In this document: one piece after another, positions 29,151 through 38,021 of the stretch
Position numbering within the stretch: position 1 is the stretch's first letter
How the letters are laid out: every line of letters begins with the position of its first letter
Assembly (NCBI RefSeq): GCF_030296915.1
Contig: NZ_AP028031.1
Span: forward strand, 987,501-1,051,500
From: Anaerostipes hadrus ATCC 29173 = JCM 17467
Lineage (GTDB): Bacteria > Bacillota > Clostridia > Lachnospirales > Lachnospiraceae
DNA: 64,000 nucleotides
Reading direction: 5' to 3'
Notes under the pieces: model-generated
Database searches by the model: none
Seen by the model: only the letters and a program-made list of their open reading frames with translations
What the model was told of the DNA's origin: nothing
Position numbers and translations under genes: made by a program

Positions 29151-29465
29151 GTGAAACGATGTAAAATTACTGCAATCCGTAAAACAGAATATAAAGACTT
29201 AATGGAAAAGTATGAAAATCCTATGGAGAATGCTTGCGATATAGAAGAGGGGCAAGTATTTATTGCAGAAGGATGGAAACGACCAGAAGGATTTTGTGAA
29301 AGTGCATGTGAGAGTATCTCTCCGTTTGTTATGACATTAGTTTATGGAGGCAGCGATATTTATGAAGGATGGATGAAAAATAAAAAATCAGCAATGATCA
29401 GCTGTAATGATGGATTCCGCCCGGTTAGTTTTTATATCGAAGTGTTGGAAGATGAAAGAAGCTAG
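29151..29465 (+). CDS. TIGR04076 family small protein, function unknown
   Basis: This 104-residue protein starts at GTG 29151 after AAGGGGAGA. The pattern KRCKITAIRKTEYKDL at the start, CDIEEGQVFIAEGWKRPEGFCESACESISPFVMTLVYGG in the middle and FRPVSFYIEVLE at the end fits the TIGR04076 family of small soluble proteins seen in many anaerobes. Several Cys residues (near 25, 45 and 49) could bind metal. The molecular function is not established. It stands alone between the ssrA scar and the MATE leader. Confidence 0.7.
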   Translation: MKRCKITAIRKTEYKDLMEKYENPMENACDIEEGQVFIAEGWKRPEGFCESACESISPFVMTLVYGGSDIYEGWMKNKKSAMISCNDGFRPVSFYIEVLEDERS

Positions 29466-29665
29466 AGTTTTATTTTAAGAAGGAATATGGTACTATTGAT
29501 TATAAATATGGGGTGTAGATGTTAAATTAATATGGGACAGATTATAATACAACATTGAGAAACAAGGAAAGGCGGAGGCACTTATGGCAGAACAGATTAG
29601 AAGGACAAAATGAGATGGTGCGGCAATCCAGATTTGTAATTATGAGAATGTACAATAATTTTCAT

Positions 29666-29694
29666 TTGACTTTTTCAAAAAATCAAAATATAAT
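29666..29694 (+). promoter_or_regulatory. Sigma-A promoter for MATE gene 2 leader
   Basis: TTGACT (29666-29671), a 17-bp spacer and TATAAT (29689-29694). The predicted start near 29701 leads directly into the first leader hairpin. The DNA between 29466 and 29665 contains no gene I can support. Confidence 0.8.
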
Positions 29695-29700
29695 AAAAAA

Positions 29701-29835
29701 CGAACGAGTAGCAAACGAGCGTAAATCCAGTTTTTGCTACTCGTTTTTCTATTTTTACAATCATAAAATGTCATTAAAAAGTGTGTAGCCAATCAGCGTA
29801 AGACCAGCTTATTCTGATGAACTACATTCTTTTTT
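29701..29835 (+). promoter_or_regulatory. Two-hairpin leader of MATE gene 2, possible guanidine-IV (mepA)-type riboswitch
   Basis: Hairpin 1 pairs ACGAGTAGCAAA with TTTGCTACTCGT and is followed by TTTTT, a textbook terminator. Hairpin 2 (29785-29826) pairs TGTAG...ATCAG with CTGAT...CTACA and is followed by seven Ts. The loops share a motif, AGCGTAAATCCAG (29718-29730) and AGCGTAAGACCAG (29795-29807). Two terminators between a promoter and a MATE gene point to a regulated leader. Guanidine-IV riboswitches are known in front of mepA-type MATE genes in Clostridia, but I cannot confirm the consensus from memory. Confidence 0.5.
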
Positions 29836-29862
29836 TATGCAAAAAAGGAGGAAAAATTAAAA

Positions 29863-31233
29863 ATGGCAGAAAGTAACAAGATGAAGGATATGCCAGTCAA
29901 TAAGCTCATGATCCAGATGGGAATTCCAATGATCTTATCAATGGCATTGCAGGCAGTCTACAATATTGTAGATAGTGCTTTTGTAGGTAACATGAGAGCA
30001 GGAAGCGAGGCAGCCCTAAATGCCTTGACGCTTGTATTTCCAGTTCAGATGCTGATGGTTGCGGTAGGGATTGGAACAGGAGTAGGAACCAATGCACTTC
30101 TTGCAAGAACACTCGGACAGGGAAATCATAAAAAAGCAGGTAAGGTTGCTGGAAACAGTTTGTTTTTAGGCGGGATCATTTATGTGGTCTGTTTGCTCTT
30201 TGGAATCTTTGGAGTTAAAACATACATTTCATCACAGACGGTTGATCCGCAAGTAATCTCTATGGGAACAAGTTATCTTAGGATATGCTGTATCATTTCC
30301 ATGGGAATCATTTTCTTTTCTCTATTTGAAAAGTTGTTACAGGCAACAGGGCGTTCGCTCTATTCAACAATCGGTCAGGTTGCGGGAGCAGTGGTAAATA
30401 TCATCCTTGATCCGATCATGATCTATGGGATTGGACCTGTTCCAGAAATGGGGGTTCAAGGTGCAGCTTATGCAACAGTCATCGGACAGGTAGTGTCAAC
30501 AGTGTTATTGTTTATCTTTCATATGAAATTAAACAAAGAATTTGAGCATGGAGCAAAGTATATGAAGCCAGATGCTGGAATTATCAAAGAAATATATGCA
30601 ATCGGACTTCCGGCGATCATTGCACAGGCATTGATGTCAATTATGGTATATGTAATGAACCTTATTTTGAAGTTCAGTCCTTCCGCTCAGACAGCCTACG
30701 GATTGTTTTATAAAGTACAGCAGTTTGTTTTATTCTTAGCATTTGGACTAAGGGATGCGATTACACCGATCATAGCATTTGCTTATGGGATGGGAAGTAA
30801 AAAGAGGATAAAAGATGGAATCAAATATGGATTGATGTACACGAGCGTATTGATGATCTTTGGAATTTTGATCACAGAAATATTCCCAAGTTCTTTTGCA
30901 ACATTATTTAATGCAGGAAGTTCCAGAGAATATTTTATCGGAGCAATGAGAATTATTTCAATTAGTTTTATTTTCGCAGGAATCAATGTAGCATATCAGG
31001 GAATATATCAAGCATTGGATGGTGGTATGGAATCACTGATTATTTCACTTCTCAGACAACTTGTGATCATATTACCTCTGGCAGGAATCTTTTCAATTTT
31101 TGTAAGAAAAGGACGAGCAGGAGTATCTTTGATCTGGTGGGCATTCCCAATTACAGAATTTGCAGCATGTCTGATCGGATTTGTCTTTTTAAAGAAAATC
31201 CAAAAAATAAAAGTAGAGCGATTAACACATTAA
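29863..31233 (+). CDS. MATE-family efflux transporter (MepA type), second copy
   Basis: This 456-residue protein has 12 predicted helices in two halves. Typical elements are [25 protein letters not shown] in helix 1, [19 protein letters not shown] after helix 2, and [18 protein letters not shown] in helix 7. It shares the family but little local sequence with the MATE protein at 15922. The ribosome-binding site AAAGGAGGAAAAA is very strong. It is the first gene of a likely operon with a cytidylate kinase-like gene 13 bp later, behind a leader with two terminators. Confidence 0.92.
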   Translation: MAESNKMKDMPVNKLMIQMGIPMILSMALQAVYNIVDSAFVGNMRAGSEAALNALTLVFPVQMLMVAVGIGTGVGTNALLARTLGQGNHKKAGKVAGNSLFLGGIIYVVCLLFGIFGVKTYISSQTVDPQVISMGTSYLRICCIISMGIIFFSLFEKLLQATGRSLYSTIGQVAGAVVNIILDPIMIYGIGPVPEMGVQGAAYATVIGQVVSTVLLFIFHMKLNKEFEHGAKYMKPDAGIIKEIYAIGLPAIIAQALMSIMVYVMNLILKFSPSAQTAYGLFYKVQQFVLFLAFGLRDAITPIIAFAYGMGSKKRIKDGIKYGLMYTSVLMIFGILITEIFPSSFATLFNAGSSREYFIGAMRIISISFIFAGINVAYQGIYQALDGGMESLIISLLRQLVIILPLAGIFSIFVRKGRAGVSLIWWAFPITEFAACLIGFVFLKKIQKIKVERLTH

Positions 31234-31246
31234 GGAGGAAGGTATT

Positions 31247-31840
31247 ATGGCAAAAAGAATCATTACAATCAGTAGAGAATTTGGAAGCGGTGGACGATTT
31301 ATCGGAGAAGAAGTAGCACAACAGCTTGGAATTGCTTATTATAGTGAAAATATTATAGATCAGATTGCGCAACAGTCAGGATTATCACCAGAATATATCG
31401 AAGAAAATGCAGAATTATCCCCAAAGAAAGGATTTTTTGCCTATGCATTTTCGGGTCGTGATATTACAGGGAAATCCGTGGACGATATGCTGTATGAGGC
31501 ACAGAGAAAGGTAATCTTGGAAATTGCAGAAAAAGAACCATGCGTTATGATTGGGAGAAATACTGATTTTATACTGAAGGGTAGAGATGATGTGTTAAAT
31601 GTGTTTATACATGGAGACATGCCAGAGAAGATCAAACGTATTTGCAAGTTATATAATGTTACAGAAGACGGGGCAGTAAAACTTATAAAGGATACAGATA
31701 AAAGACGAAGGACAAATTATAATTTCTATACAGAACAAAAATGGGGGATGGCAAGTAATTATACATTGTCATTAAACAGTTCGCAGTTGGGATATGCAAG
31801 GTGTGAGAAGATGATCATGGGTTGTGTGGATATTTGTTAG
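31247..31840 (+). CDS. Cytidylate kinase-like family protein
   Basis: This 197-residue P-loop protein is related to CMP kinase (cytidylate kinase-like, PF13189). The N-terminal IITISREFGSGGRFIGEEVA contains the phosphate-binding loop. IIGRNTDF-like (MIGRNTDFILK near 104) and a DKRRRTNYNFYT lid with clustered Arg near 145 complete the NMP-kinase pattern. Proteins of this type often sit beside MATE genes in Lachnospiraceae. The true substrate is not established; housekeeping cmk is a different, longer lineage. It has AAGGAGGAAGG upstream and is in an operon with the MATE gene. Confidence 0.85.
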   Translation: MAKRIITISREFGSGGRFIGEEVAQQLGIAYYSENIIDQIAQQSGLSPEYIEENAELSPKKGFFAYAFSGRDITGKSVDDMLYEAQRKVILEIAEKEPCVMIGRNTDFILKGRDDVLNVFIHGDMPEKIKRICKLYNVTEDGAVKLIKDTDKRRRTNYNFYTEQKWGMASNYTLSLNSSQLGYARCEKMIMGCVDIC

Positions 31841-31922
31841 ATTATAGGAATTTTTCTTATTATCTCATATAGGAAATATTTTTTGAATCTGATATACTAA
31901 AACTATAAGGAGGAATATAAAA

Positions 31923-32241
31923 ATGGAATTTCAAACGATGGGAACAAAGTTATCAAAGTAAACAAGATGAAATTCATCAGATAGGAGAGTATCTGCAAAA
32001 GCAAGGAATAGAAAAAATAACGCTTATTGTCGCTTCATCAATTGGAGCAGATTTAGGACTCACATTTCTTTCTCAGATGAAAATTCCAATTGAGCATACT
32101 TTTTTGATGGAGGTCAATTTGCACAGATTTCAAGATGAGAATCATATGCATATGCAGATTCTTGATCCAAAAGGTTTTGCTAAGATGTTAGATTCTATCA
32201 TCCGTACAGGAAAGTTGATGAGAATAGTTAGTGAACACTAA
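31923..32241 (+). pseudogene. Alpha/beta hydrolase remnant with frameshifts and deletion
   Basis: A good ribosome-binding site (AAGGAGGAATAT) and ATG at 31923 start MEFQTMGT, but this frame stops at 31959-31961. Another frame continues with EYLQKQGIEKITLIVASSIGADLGLTF, the region of a hydrolase nucleophile elbow (normally GxSxG, here ASSIGA). It runs on with QMKIPIEHTF and ends LDPKGFAKMLDSII. The expected FDGGQFAQ sits in a third frame near 32100. At least two frame changes and a missing segment near the N terminus make this a dead gene. Confidence 0.65.
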
Positions 32242-32260
32242 TGAAAGGGAGAAAAGAAGA

Positions 32261-33049
32261 ATGAATGAAAAAGCAAATTATGGAAACTGGGTACCTGAAA
32301 AAGCATTGTATATGTTATTTGGAGCAGTAATTGTTTTAGGTGTTATTGCGGTAGCAGTACAAGTAGCTTTAAGTGAAATGGTCATTGCAATCATAGTAGG
32401 CGTATTATGCATTTTGACTCTGGTAATGGCAATTTATATGCTGATCTGTCATGAAGCATTCGCATTTGGAAAAGGAAATATGATGGCAGGAGTACATGAA
32501 CATCTGATTAAACATCTTGATTGGGATGGTGAAGGGAAACTTCTAGACATCGGATGCGGAGCAGCAGCACTTACTGTTCATTGCGCCAAAGCATTTCCAA
32601 AGGCACAGATCACAGCGATGGATCACTGGGGTGTGGAATGGAATTATGCAAAAGAGCAGTGCGAGAAAAATGCAAAGATTGAAGGAGTTGCAGACCATAT
32701 CACTTTTCAAAAAGGAGATGCAGCAAAACTGGATTTCCCTGATGAGACATTTGATGCAGTAGTAAGCAATTTCGTGTTTCATGAAGTGCGAACAGCAAAA
32801 GATAAGAGGGATGTTGTAAAAGAAGCATTAAGAGTTTTGAAAAAAGGCGGTGTATTTTCTTTTCAGGATATGTTTTCACAGAAAGCATTGTACGGAGATA
32901 TGGAAGAGTTTGTAAGAATCTTAAAAGAAGAAGGAATTTCAGAAGTTCACTACATAGGAAATCTGGAAAAGAAGCTAGACTTTATTCCGGGATTTGTAAC
33001 AACACCATGGATGATCAGCGGGATGGGAATTATTTATGGGAAAAAATAG
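32261..33049 (+). CDS. Membrane-anchored class I SAM-dependent methyltransferase
   Basis: This 262-residue protein has two N-terminal hydrophobic helices (ALYMLFGAVIVLGVIAVAVQVAL and VIAIIVGVLCILTLVMAIYMLI, about residues 15-66) followed by a Rossmann methyltransferase domain. Motif I is LLDIGCGAAALTVHCAK near 100, motif II ITAMDHWGVEW near 127, and motif IV is near FDAVVSNFVFHEV. The active site should face the cytoplasm at the membrane surface. The substrate is unknown; a lipid or quinone-like molecule would fit but is not shown. It starts at 32261 after GGGAGAAAAGAAG and follows a dead hydrolase gene. Confidence 0.8.
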   Translation: MNEKANYGNWVPEKALYMLFGAVIVLGVIAVAVQVALSEMVIAIIVGVLCILTLVMAIYMLICHEAFAFGKGNMMAGVHEHLIKHLDWDGEGKLLDIGCGAAALTVHCAKAFPKAQITAMDHWGVEWNYAKEQCEKNAKIEGVADHITFQKGDAAKLDFPDETFDAVVSNFVFHEVRTAKDKRDVVKEALRVLKKGGVFSFQDMFSQKALYGDMEEFVRILKEEGISEVHYIGNLEKKLDFIPGFVTTPWMISGMGIIYGKK

Positions 33050-33177
33050 GACACAGTCAGGAAATTGTGATAAAATATAAGAAATTAATTAACAGGTTGA
33101 AAGAGGCTTCGGTATGCTGCAAAAGAGGGGGCAAATCCAGTTTAATAAAATTGGAAATTGCGAGAAAGGAGAAAAGT

Positions 33178-33444
33178 ATGCTTACAATATTAAACTCAGA
33201 AAGCTTATGGATTGGAACAGACATGATACAATTTAATGCGATCAGGGATATCTTGGATCGGGAAAAGATTAAGTACAAATACAAAACATACAATCACTTA
33301 GGAGAATGGGCAGGATCAGGAACACTTCGTGGAAACTTTGGAAGTGTGGGGAATCCTACATCACAGTCCATACAGTATGAAATTTTTGTGGCGAGAAAAG
33401 ACTTAGAAAAAGCACAGGCTGTAATGTGGAATTTGCTTAGATAA
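33178..33444 (+). CDS. Small protein of unknown function, DUF2007-like fold possible
   Basis: This 88-residue soluble protein starts at ATG 33178 with AAAGGAG upstream. The pattern MLTILNSESLWIGTDMIQFNAIRDILDREKIKYKYKT, then a Gly/Ser-rich loop and YEIFVARKDLEKAQAVMW, resembles small proteins of the DUF2007 type, which detect which member of a pair changed by a short alpha-beta unit. That is only a shape-level similarity. No catalytic residues are evident. It may be co-transcribed with the methyltransferase upstream. The gap before glgA (33445-33589) holds the glgA promoter. Confidence 0.65.
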   Translation: MLTILNSESLWIGTDMIQFNAIRDILDREKIKYKYKTYNHLGEWAGSGTLRGNFGSVGNPTSQSIQYEIFVARKDLEKAQAVMWNLLR

Positions 33445-33520
33445 AGTAGATACATGATGATAATGAAGAAAGGAAAGATACTGTATATTACTAAAGTGAT
33501 ATGCAGTGCCATTCTTTTTA

Positions 33521-33529
33521 TGGTATAAT
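33521..33529 (+). promoter_or_regulatory. Extended -10 promoter of glgA
   Basis: TGG-TATAAT (33521-33529) is an extended -10 element about 60 bp upstream of the glgA start. No good -35 is seen at the usual distance. Confidence 0.5.
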
Positions 33530-33589
33530 AAGAATATCATAAAAATTCATTGCAGACCGCATGATGTATGTTGCAGATTGGAGGCAAAT

Positions 33590-35272
33590 ATGAGCAGAAA
33601 AACAAGAACAAAAAGTAAGACAAGAAATAATGCAAAAAGCAGGGCAAAAAAAGCAACTGTTTCAACAGTGAAAAGTACAGATACAGAAGAGACTGTTATT
33701 CCAACAGCAGAACCTGCAATAATAAAAGAGGAAGTTGCACAACCAGAACCAAAAGAAGAAATCAAAATAGAAACGCCAGTAGAAGAAAATCAGGTTATTG
33801 AACAGCATGATCTTGGACCAAGAAGAAGTGTCGTTTTTATTGGCTCAGAATGCTATCCATTTGTGAAAACAGGAGGTCTTGGAGATGTAATGTCTGCACT
33901 TCCAAAGAGTCTTGCTAAATTAAATGTAGATGTGAAAGTAATCCTTCCAAGGTATAAATGCATTCCTTGGGAATACCAAGAAAAGATGGAATACAAAGGC
34001 TCTTTCTATATGGATCTTTGTTCTGATGGAAGACAATACTATGTAGGTATTATGGAGTATCAGGAAGATGGTGTAATTTATGATTTTATCGACAATGAGG
34101 AATTTTTCTCTTGGGGTAATCCGTATACAAATCTGATTGATGATATTCCAAAGTTCTGTTACTTTTCCAAGGCAGCATTGGCGGCACTGAATTATCTGGA
34201 CTGGGTTCCTGATGTAGTACACTGCCACGACTGGCAGGCAGCGTTGGTACCACTTTATCTAAGAACATGTTTTGCAGATACAAATGTAGGACGTGCAAGT
34301 GCAGTACTTACGATACATAACCTAAAATTCCAAGGTATCTACGACAGAAAAATGATCCAATACTGGTCAGGACTTCCGGATTATGTATTCAACAAAGACT
34401 GCCTGACTCAGAACTGGCTGGATGCGAATATGTTAAAAGGTGGAATCACTTATTGTAATAGACTTACAACGGTAAGTAACACATACGCTGGAGAGATTCA
34501 GACAGAAGAATATGGAGAAGGACTTGCAGAGCACTTAAGATATCACCAGAATAAGATCAGAGGAATTGTAAATGGAATCGATATCAATATCTGGAATCCA
34601 GCCACAGACAAGCTGTTAAAAGCAAATTATGATGCAAAGACAGCAATCGAAAATAAAAAGAAGAATAAGAAAGCACTACAGGAATCTTTAGGATTAGAGG
34701 TCGACGAACACAAGATGGTAATCGGATTGATTTCTCGTCTTACGAACCAAAAAGGACTTGATCTGGTCAATGACGTAATTCCAGGCGTTATGGATGGAAA
34801 TACACAGGTAGTTGTTCTTGGTACAGGTGATTCCTGGTATGAAGAAGCTTTCCGTTCTTACGAGAATCAATATAAAGGAAGTTTTTGTGCCTATATTGCT
34901 TACGATGAAAATGTTGCCCACAATATCTATTCTGGATGTGATGCACTTTTAGTTCCATCAAGATTCGAGCCATGCGGACTAACACAATTGATTGCTATGA
35001 GATATGGTGCGATTCCAATTGTCAGAGAGACAGGAGGACTTAGAGATACTGTTTGGCCATATAACATGTTTGATAATACAGGTAACGGCTTTACATTTGA
35101 TCGATATGAAAGCGGACTTCTGTATGATACGATCAATAGAGCAAAGACATGCTACTTTGAGAATAGAGCAAGCTGGGATGATATGGTGATCCGTGATATG
35201 AATAAAGATGTATCATGGGAGACAAGTGCAAGACAGTACAAAGATATGTATGTAGAATTAACACCAAGATAA
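33590..35272 (+). CDS. glgA: Glycogen synthase (ADP-glucose type, GT5) with basic/acidic N-terminal extension
   Basis: Adds glucose from ADP-glucose to alpha-1,4-glucan. The 560 residues start at 33590 after TTGGAGG. Residues 1-75 are low-complexity, Lys/Arg-rich then Glu/Pro-rich, and are not part of the usual enzyme. The GT5 domain starts VVFIGSECYPFVKTGGLGDV with the ADP-glucose-binding KTGGL. GLISRLTNQKG begins the second Rossmann domain and PSRFEPCGLTQLIAMRYG is the C-terminal donor-binding motif. No other glg gene lies near, so it is separate from a glgCDBP operon or is an extra copy. A long palindrome follows its stop codon. Confidence 0.95.
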   Translation: MSRKTRTKSKTRNNAKSRAKKATVSTVKSTDTEETVIPTAEPAIIKEEVAQPEPKEEIKIETPVEENQVIEQHDLGPRRSVVFIGSECYPFVKTGGLGDVMSALPKSLAKLNVDVKVILPRYKCIPWEYQEKMEYKGSFYMDLCSDGRQYYVGIMEYQEDGVIYDFIDNEEFFSWGNPYTNLIDDIPKFCYFSKAALAALNYLDWVPDVVHCHDWQAALVPLYLRTCFADTNVGRASAVLTIHNLKFQGIYDRKMIQYWSGLPDYVFNKDCLTQNWLDANMLKGGITYCNRLTTVSNTYAGEIQTEEYGEGLAEHLRYHQNKIRGIVNGIDINIWNPATDKLLKANYDAKTAIENKKKNKKALQESLGLEVDEHKMVIGLISRLTNQKGLDLVNDVIPGVMDGNTQVVVLGTGDSWYEEAFRSYENQYKGSFCAYIAYDENVAHNIYSGCDALLVPSRFEPCGLTQLIAMRYGAIPIVRETGGLRDTVWPYNMFDNTGNGFTFDRYESGLLYDTINRAKTCYFENRASWDDMVIRDMNKDVSWETSARQYKDMYVELTPR

Positions 35273-35275
35273 AAT

Positions 35276-35610
35276 TGTGATTTGTTGATAGTGTTGCATG
35301 TATGAGTCAGAAAGAACAAGAGAAGAAATATTTATAAGAATAAAGGGTGACACTCCACATTTTTGAAAGCGTTTTTTACAAATCGCTGATCCGCGCCTGT
35401 TCCTTTGATAACTCCCTGGCTGCGAGCCAAAATGCCCGCAACTGCGGTCAGACAATCAACCACAGGGCGCTGCGAATTTGTAAAAAACGCATTCAAAAAG
35501 TGCTCATGTTGTCACCCTTTTTTCTTATAAATATTTCTTCTTATCATCTTTCTGACTCATACAACGAAACACTATTCAAACCACCACACAGTGTGTATGT
35601 TTTACTGTAT
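35276..35610 (+). repeat. Long hairpin element after glgA, right flank shared with the cloverleaf repeats
   Basis: The element begins just after the glgA stop with ATTGTGATTTGT, the same start as at 43984. Imperfect inverted arms of about 65 bp (35287-35352 with 35509-35575) contain TATGAGTCAGAAAGA and AGAAATATTTATAAGAA. An inner, nearly perfect 28-bp pairing lies within (about 35358-35387 with 35472-35501). The central loop is GC-richer than its surroundings. The right flank TTCAAACCACCACACAGTGT matches the flanks of the elements at 21380 and 44190. It has no coding potential. It may be a MITE or a structured RNA. Confidence 0.8.
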
Positions 35611-35804
35611 TGGTATTTATAATAAACACTGTCTACCACTACAAAAATTGAAAAATAATAACATTTAACATACCCCCACTCAAGTTTTCCAATCTTGTAA
35701 TTCAGTGCTGAAATCGGAATCTTTTGTGGTGATCGTCCATGGTTTTCTCAATAAGGGGATGACGGGCATAGGGATAGCCCGTCGTTATTGGCTATTTTTC
35801 TACA

Positions 35805-36587
35805 TCATTGAGGAGCCAATATATTATCCTCATATTCTAGATAAAAAGATTCATACAATGGACTCTTAACAGTTCCGCCAAAGAAGTAACCTCTGTAACC
35901 TGCAGTTGGCCTTTTATAATATTTGGGTTTTGCTGTTATATGATAGTTTATACAAATTGTTGTGGCATTTTTTAAAGAAACCTTTCTACCATTTTTTATC
36001 TTTTTGGATTTATTTTTATAAAAGATTTCAATACTGTCCACCTTATAATTCTTGACAGTTTTAACAGTAATCTTTACTTTTGATTTTGGAGCAGTTCCTT
36101 TATCCCTTACCGTCCAATGGCCTTTTGCAAGAGCAGCATAATTTTTGGAGCCGATCTTTACACTTTTAAATACTCGAGAGTGCTTTTTGAATGTTACGGC
36201 ACAAGACAGGTTATAGCTCTTTCCATTCTGTTTTACTGTAAAACGGAGTTTTGTTTTTTCGCCATCTTTTACATCATGTATGGAATCGGAATCTGATGTC
36301 GTTTGTACAAAAATAGCGTTAAGACCAGCTGCTTTTGATGCGGTATAATATTTGTTAGATGATTTTACATTTGTGATTACAGCGGACCTGGATAAATTCT
36401 TTATATAAATATATCCATCTCCTTCTGTGGGCATTTCATTTCCACTAATATAAGCATTATAAAACTCCAGAGTCTGTTTCTTCGGGCACTGAGGTGCCTT
36501 TGCTGCTGCGCTTACTGCTGTAGGTACTGCCAGGATTACGAAAAGGCATGCCAATAAGCTTACTAAAATGTTTCTTGTCTTTTTCAC
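35805..36587 (-). CDS. Secreted protein of unknown function
   Basis: This 260-residue protein starts at GTG 36587 with AGGAG nine bases upstream. Residues 1-28 are a clear signal peptide (KKTRNILVSLLACLFVILAVPTAVSAAA). The mature part is Lys-, Ser- and Tyr-rich and predicted all-beta, with repeated strands such as KVKITVKTVKNYKVDSIEIFYKNKSKKIKNGRKVSLKNATT. That segment resembles Ig-like or Listeria-type surface repeats. No anchor or enzyme motif is seen. It is the only clear gene on the minus strand in 12.3-64 kb and sits between mobile-element remains, so it may have been acquired. Confidence 0.7.
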   Translation of the reverse strand: MKKTRNILVSLLACLFVILAVPTAVSAAAKAPQCPKKQTLEFYNAYISGNEMPTEGDGYIYIKNLSRSAVITNVKSSNKYYTASKAAGLNAIFVQTTSDSDSIHDVKDGEKTKLRFTVKQNGKSYNLSCAVTFKKHSRVFKSVKIGSKNYAALAKGHWTVRDKGTAPKSKVKITVKTVKNYKVDSIEIFYKNKSKKIKNGRKVSLKNATTICINYHITAKPKYYKRPTAGYRGYFFGGTVKSPLYESFYLEYEDNILAPQ

Positions 36588-36787
36588 TTTGATTTTTCTC
36601 CTGATTATTTGGTTTTTTCATTTTGTGATGCTGTTAATTTCTCTTTTTCCTTCCACTCCTTTCCCATTATAACGTGTCCAAAAGTTCTGCTTCAGCTATA
36701 TTGTCAGACTTTCCCTTTGAGTCGTTATATTTTTACATCATTATACTAATCTTATTATAAGCGGTCAATATTTTCCAAGATCATAAT

Positions 36788-36920
36788 TCACGAAAATCTT
36801 TTTCGTGGTTACCGTTCACAGTAACACGCTTCGCGCCGCAATTCTCGGGTTTTCTGTGAACTTTGTTCGCAAAAAAAACACCTCGCGGAATGTTACAGTG
36901 AACAATAACTTTTCGTGTTA
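36788..36920. repeat. Cluster of nested palindromes (REP-like)
   Basis: CACGAAAA-TCT-TTTTCGTG (36789-36807) is a short perfect hairpin, and TTTTCGTG recurs at 36910. GTTCACAG (36814) pairs with CTGTGAAC (36854). GTTCACAGTAAC and GTTACAGTGAAC (36892-36903) are near-complements. The GC-rich centre differs from the AT-rich surroundings. The whole 36588-36960 stretch has no gene; these palindromes may be the remains of an IS end. Confidence 0.55.
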
Positions 36921-36972
36921 ATTGCAATTCAAACTTCCACTTCAGGAGCGTGTTTTAAAAGAATAGACGGTT

Positions 36973-37585
36973 GTGGAAGAATCCGGTACGAGACGGCTGA
37001 AAACCAAAGAAGATGGAGCTATGGGTTCCCAAATCCTGCAGAATCCCTCTGACCCGGATGCAACTTACCGTGAAAAAGAGGGGAAACAAAACCGTGGTTA
37101 TACAGCAAACATTGTGGAAACTGTTGAATCTATGGAAAAAACAGAGGAGCCAACAGTGCTTATAACAGATGGGGCCTATAGCGGCAGGGACAATACAAAC
37201 GCTGCAATTATATCAACCAGACTGGACAATGCAGGATATCATTTCCAAAAAACAAATGTGAAAACTGTCCACACCGTGACCAGTGCAACCCCAAGATGTT
37301 TAAAGGACCAGTGTGGTTTTTCTGTCTAAAAAATCCTCTGACAGAGCAAAGACACAAAGGAAAATGAAGACAGAAAAATATAAGGAATTGTCCCGGATCA
37401 GAAACGGAGTGGAAACAATCCCATCCATCCTGTGGAGGAAATACCAGATAGACCATATGCCGGTAAGAGGGCTTCTCCCCACTAAACTCCGTTTTGGGAT
37501 AAAACTGGCAGCCCTGAACTTCAAGAAGCTGTTTGGATATCTGAACAGTGTGGGTCAGTGCGCCTTAATTCCCCAGATCAGTTAA
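36973..37585 (+). pseudogene. IS1182-family transposase remnant
   Basis: The first part reads DGAMGSQILQNPSDPDATYREKEGKQNRGYTANIVETV, then EPTVLITDGAYSG, the DDE middle domain of IS1182-type transposases. This frame ends at 37327. The C-terminal motifs (YKELSRIRNGVETIPSILWRKYQIDHMPVRG and LAALNFKKLFGYLNSVG) follow in another frame to 37585. The N-terminal third and part of the middle are missing, and the frames do not join, so it is inactive. No clear inverted ends are visible. Confidence 0.8.
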
Positions 37586-37978
37586 TAGAGCAGAAACAGT
37601 GGTGTGGGTTATTACCCCAAAACAGAGCTAACAATGGATATTTGTTGTTTTATAAGAAATTTTCAAGGAACATAGATTTCTATGGGCGATAATTATTATG
37701 TTTTGACACCCATATCAAATTTATAATTTATAGTTGGCCAACTTACAAATTAAAATTTCTTCAAAAGCAACGGTATTTCCGCCACAAGCATTCCAATCCA
37801 TCCGGCAAGATAAGAAAAACGGTAATGTTTCAATTTGCAATGAAAAATGGAACACAAGAATAGCAGCAAAGACCACACGAACAGACATATTCACAAAACT
37901 ACTGATTAACGTAATTTTAACATAATATAGCAAGAATTCTCCTCTACAGGTTGGAGATGAATTGCATAAAAACAAAAA

Positions 37979-38013
37979 GAACACTTGTTCGATAGTACGG
38001 TCTATGGTATAAT
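37979..38013 (+). promoter_or_regulatory. Orphan promoter with LexA (SOS) box
   Basis: GAACACTTGTTC (37979-37990) matches the Gram-positive LexA/DinR core GAAC-N4-GTTC. It overlaps a -35 element TTGTTC (37985-37990), which is followed by a 17-bp spacer and TGG-TATAAT (38005-38013). This is a complete, LexA-repressible promoter. What follows is only a broken tnpA remnant, so the original SOS gene seems lost. The region 37586-37978 before it contains nothing I can support as a gene. Confidence 0.65.
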
Positions 38014-38021
38014 AGAACCAT

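Noticed and set aside
29555..29788. A 77-codon frame before the second MATE gene
   Set aside because: It runs through a sigma-A promoter and a terminator hairpin, and the translation is low-complexity.
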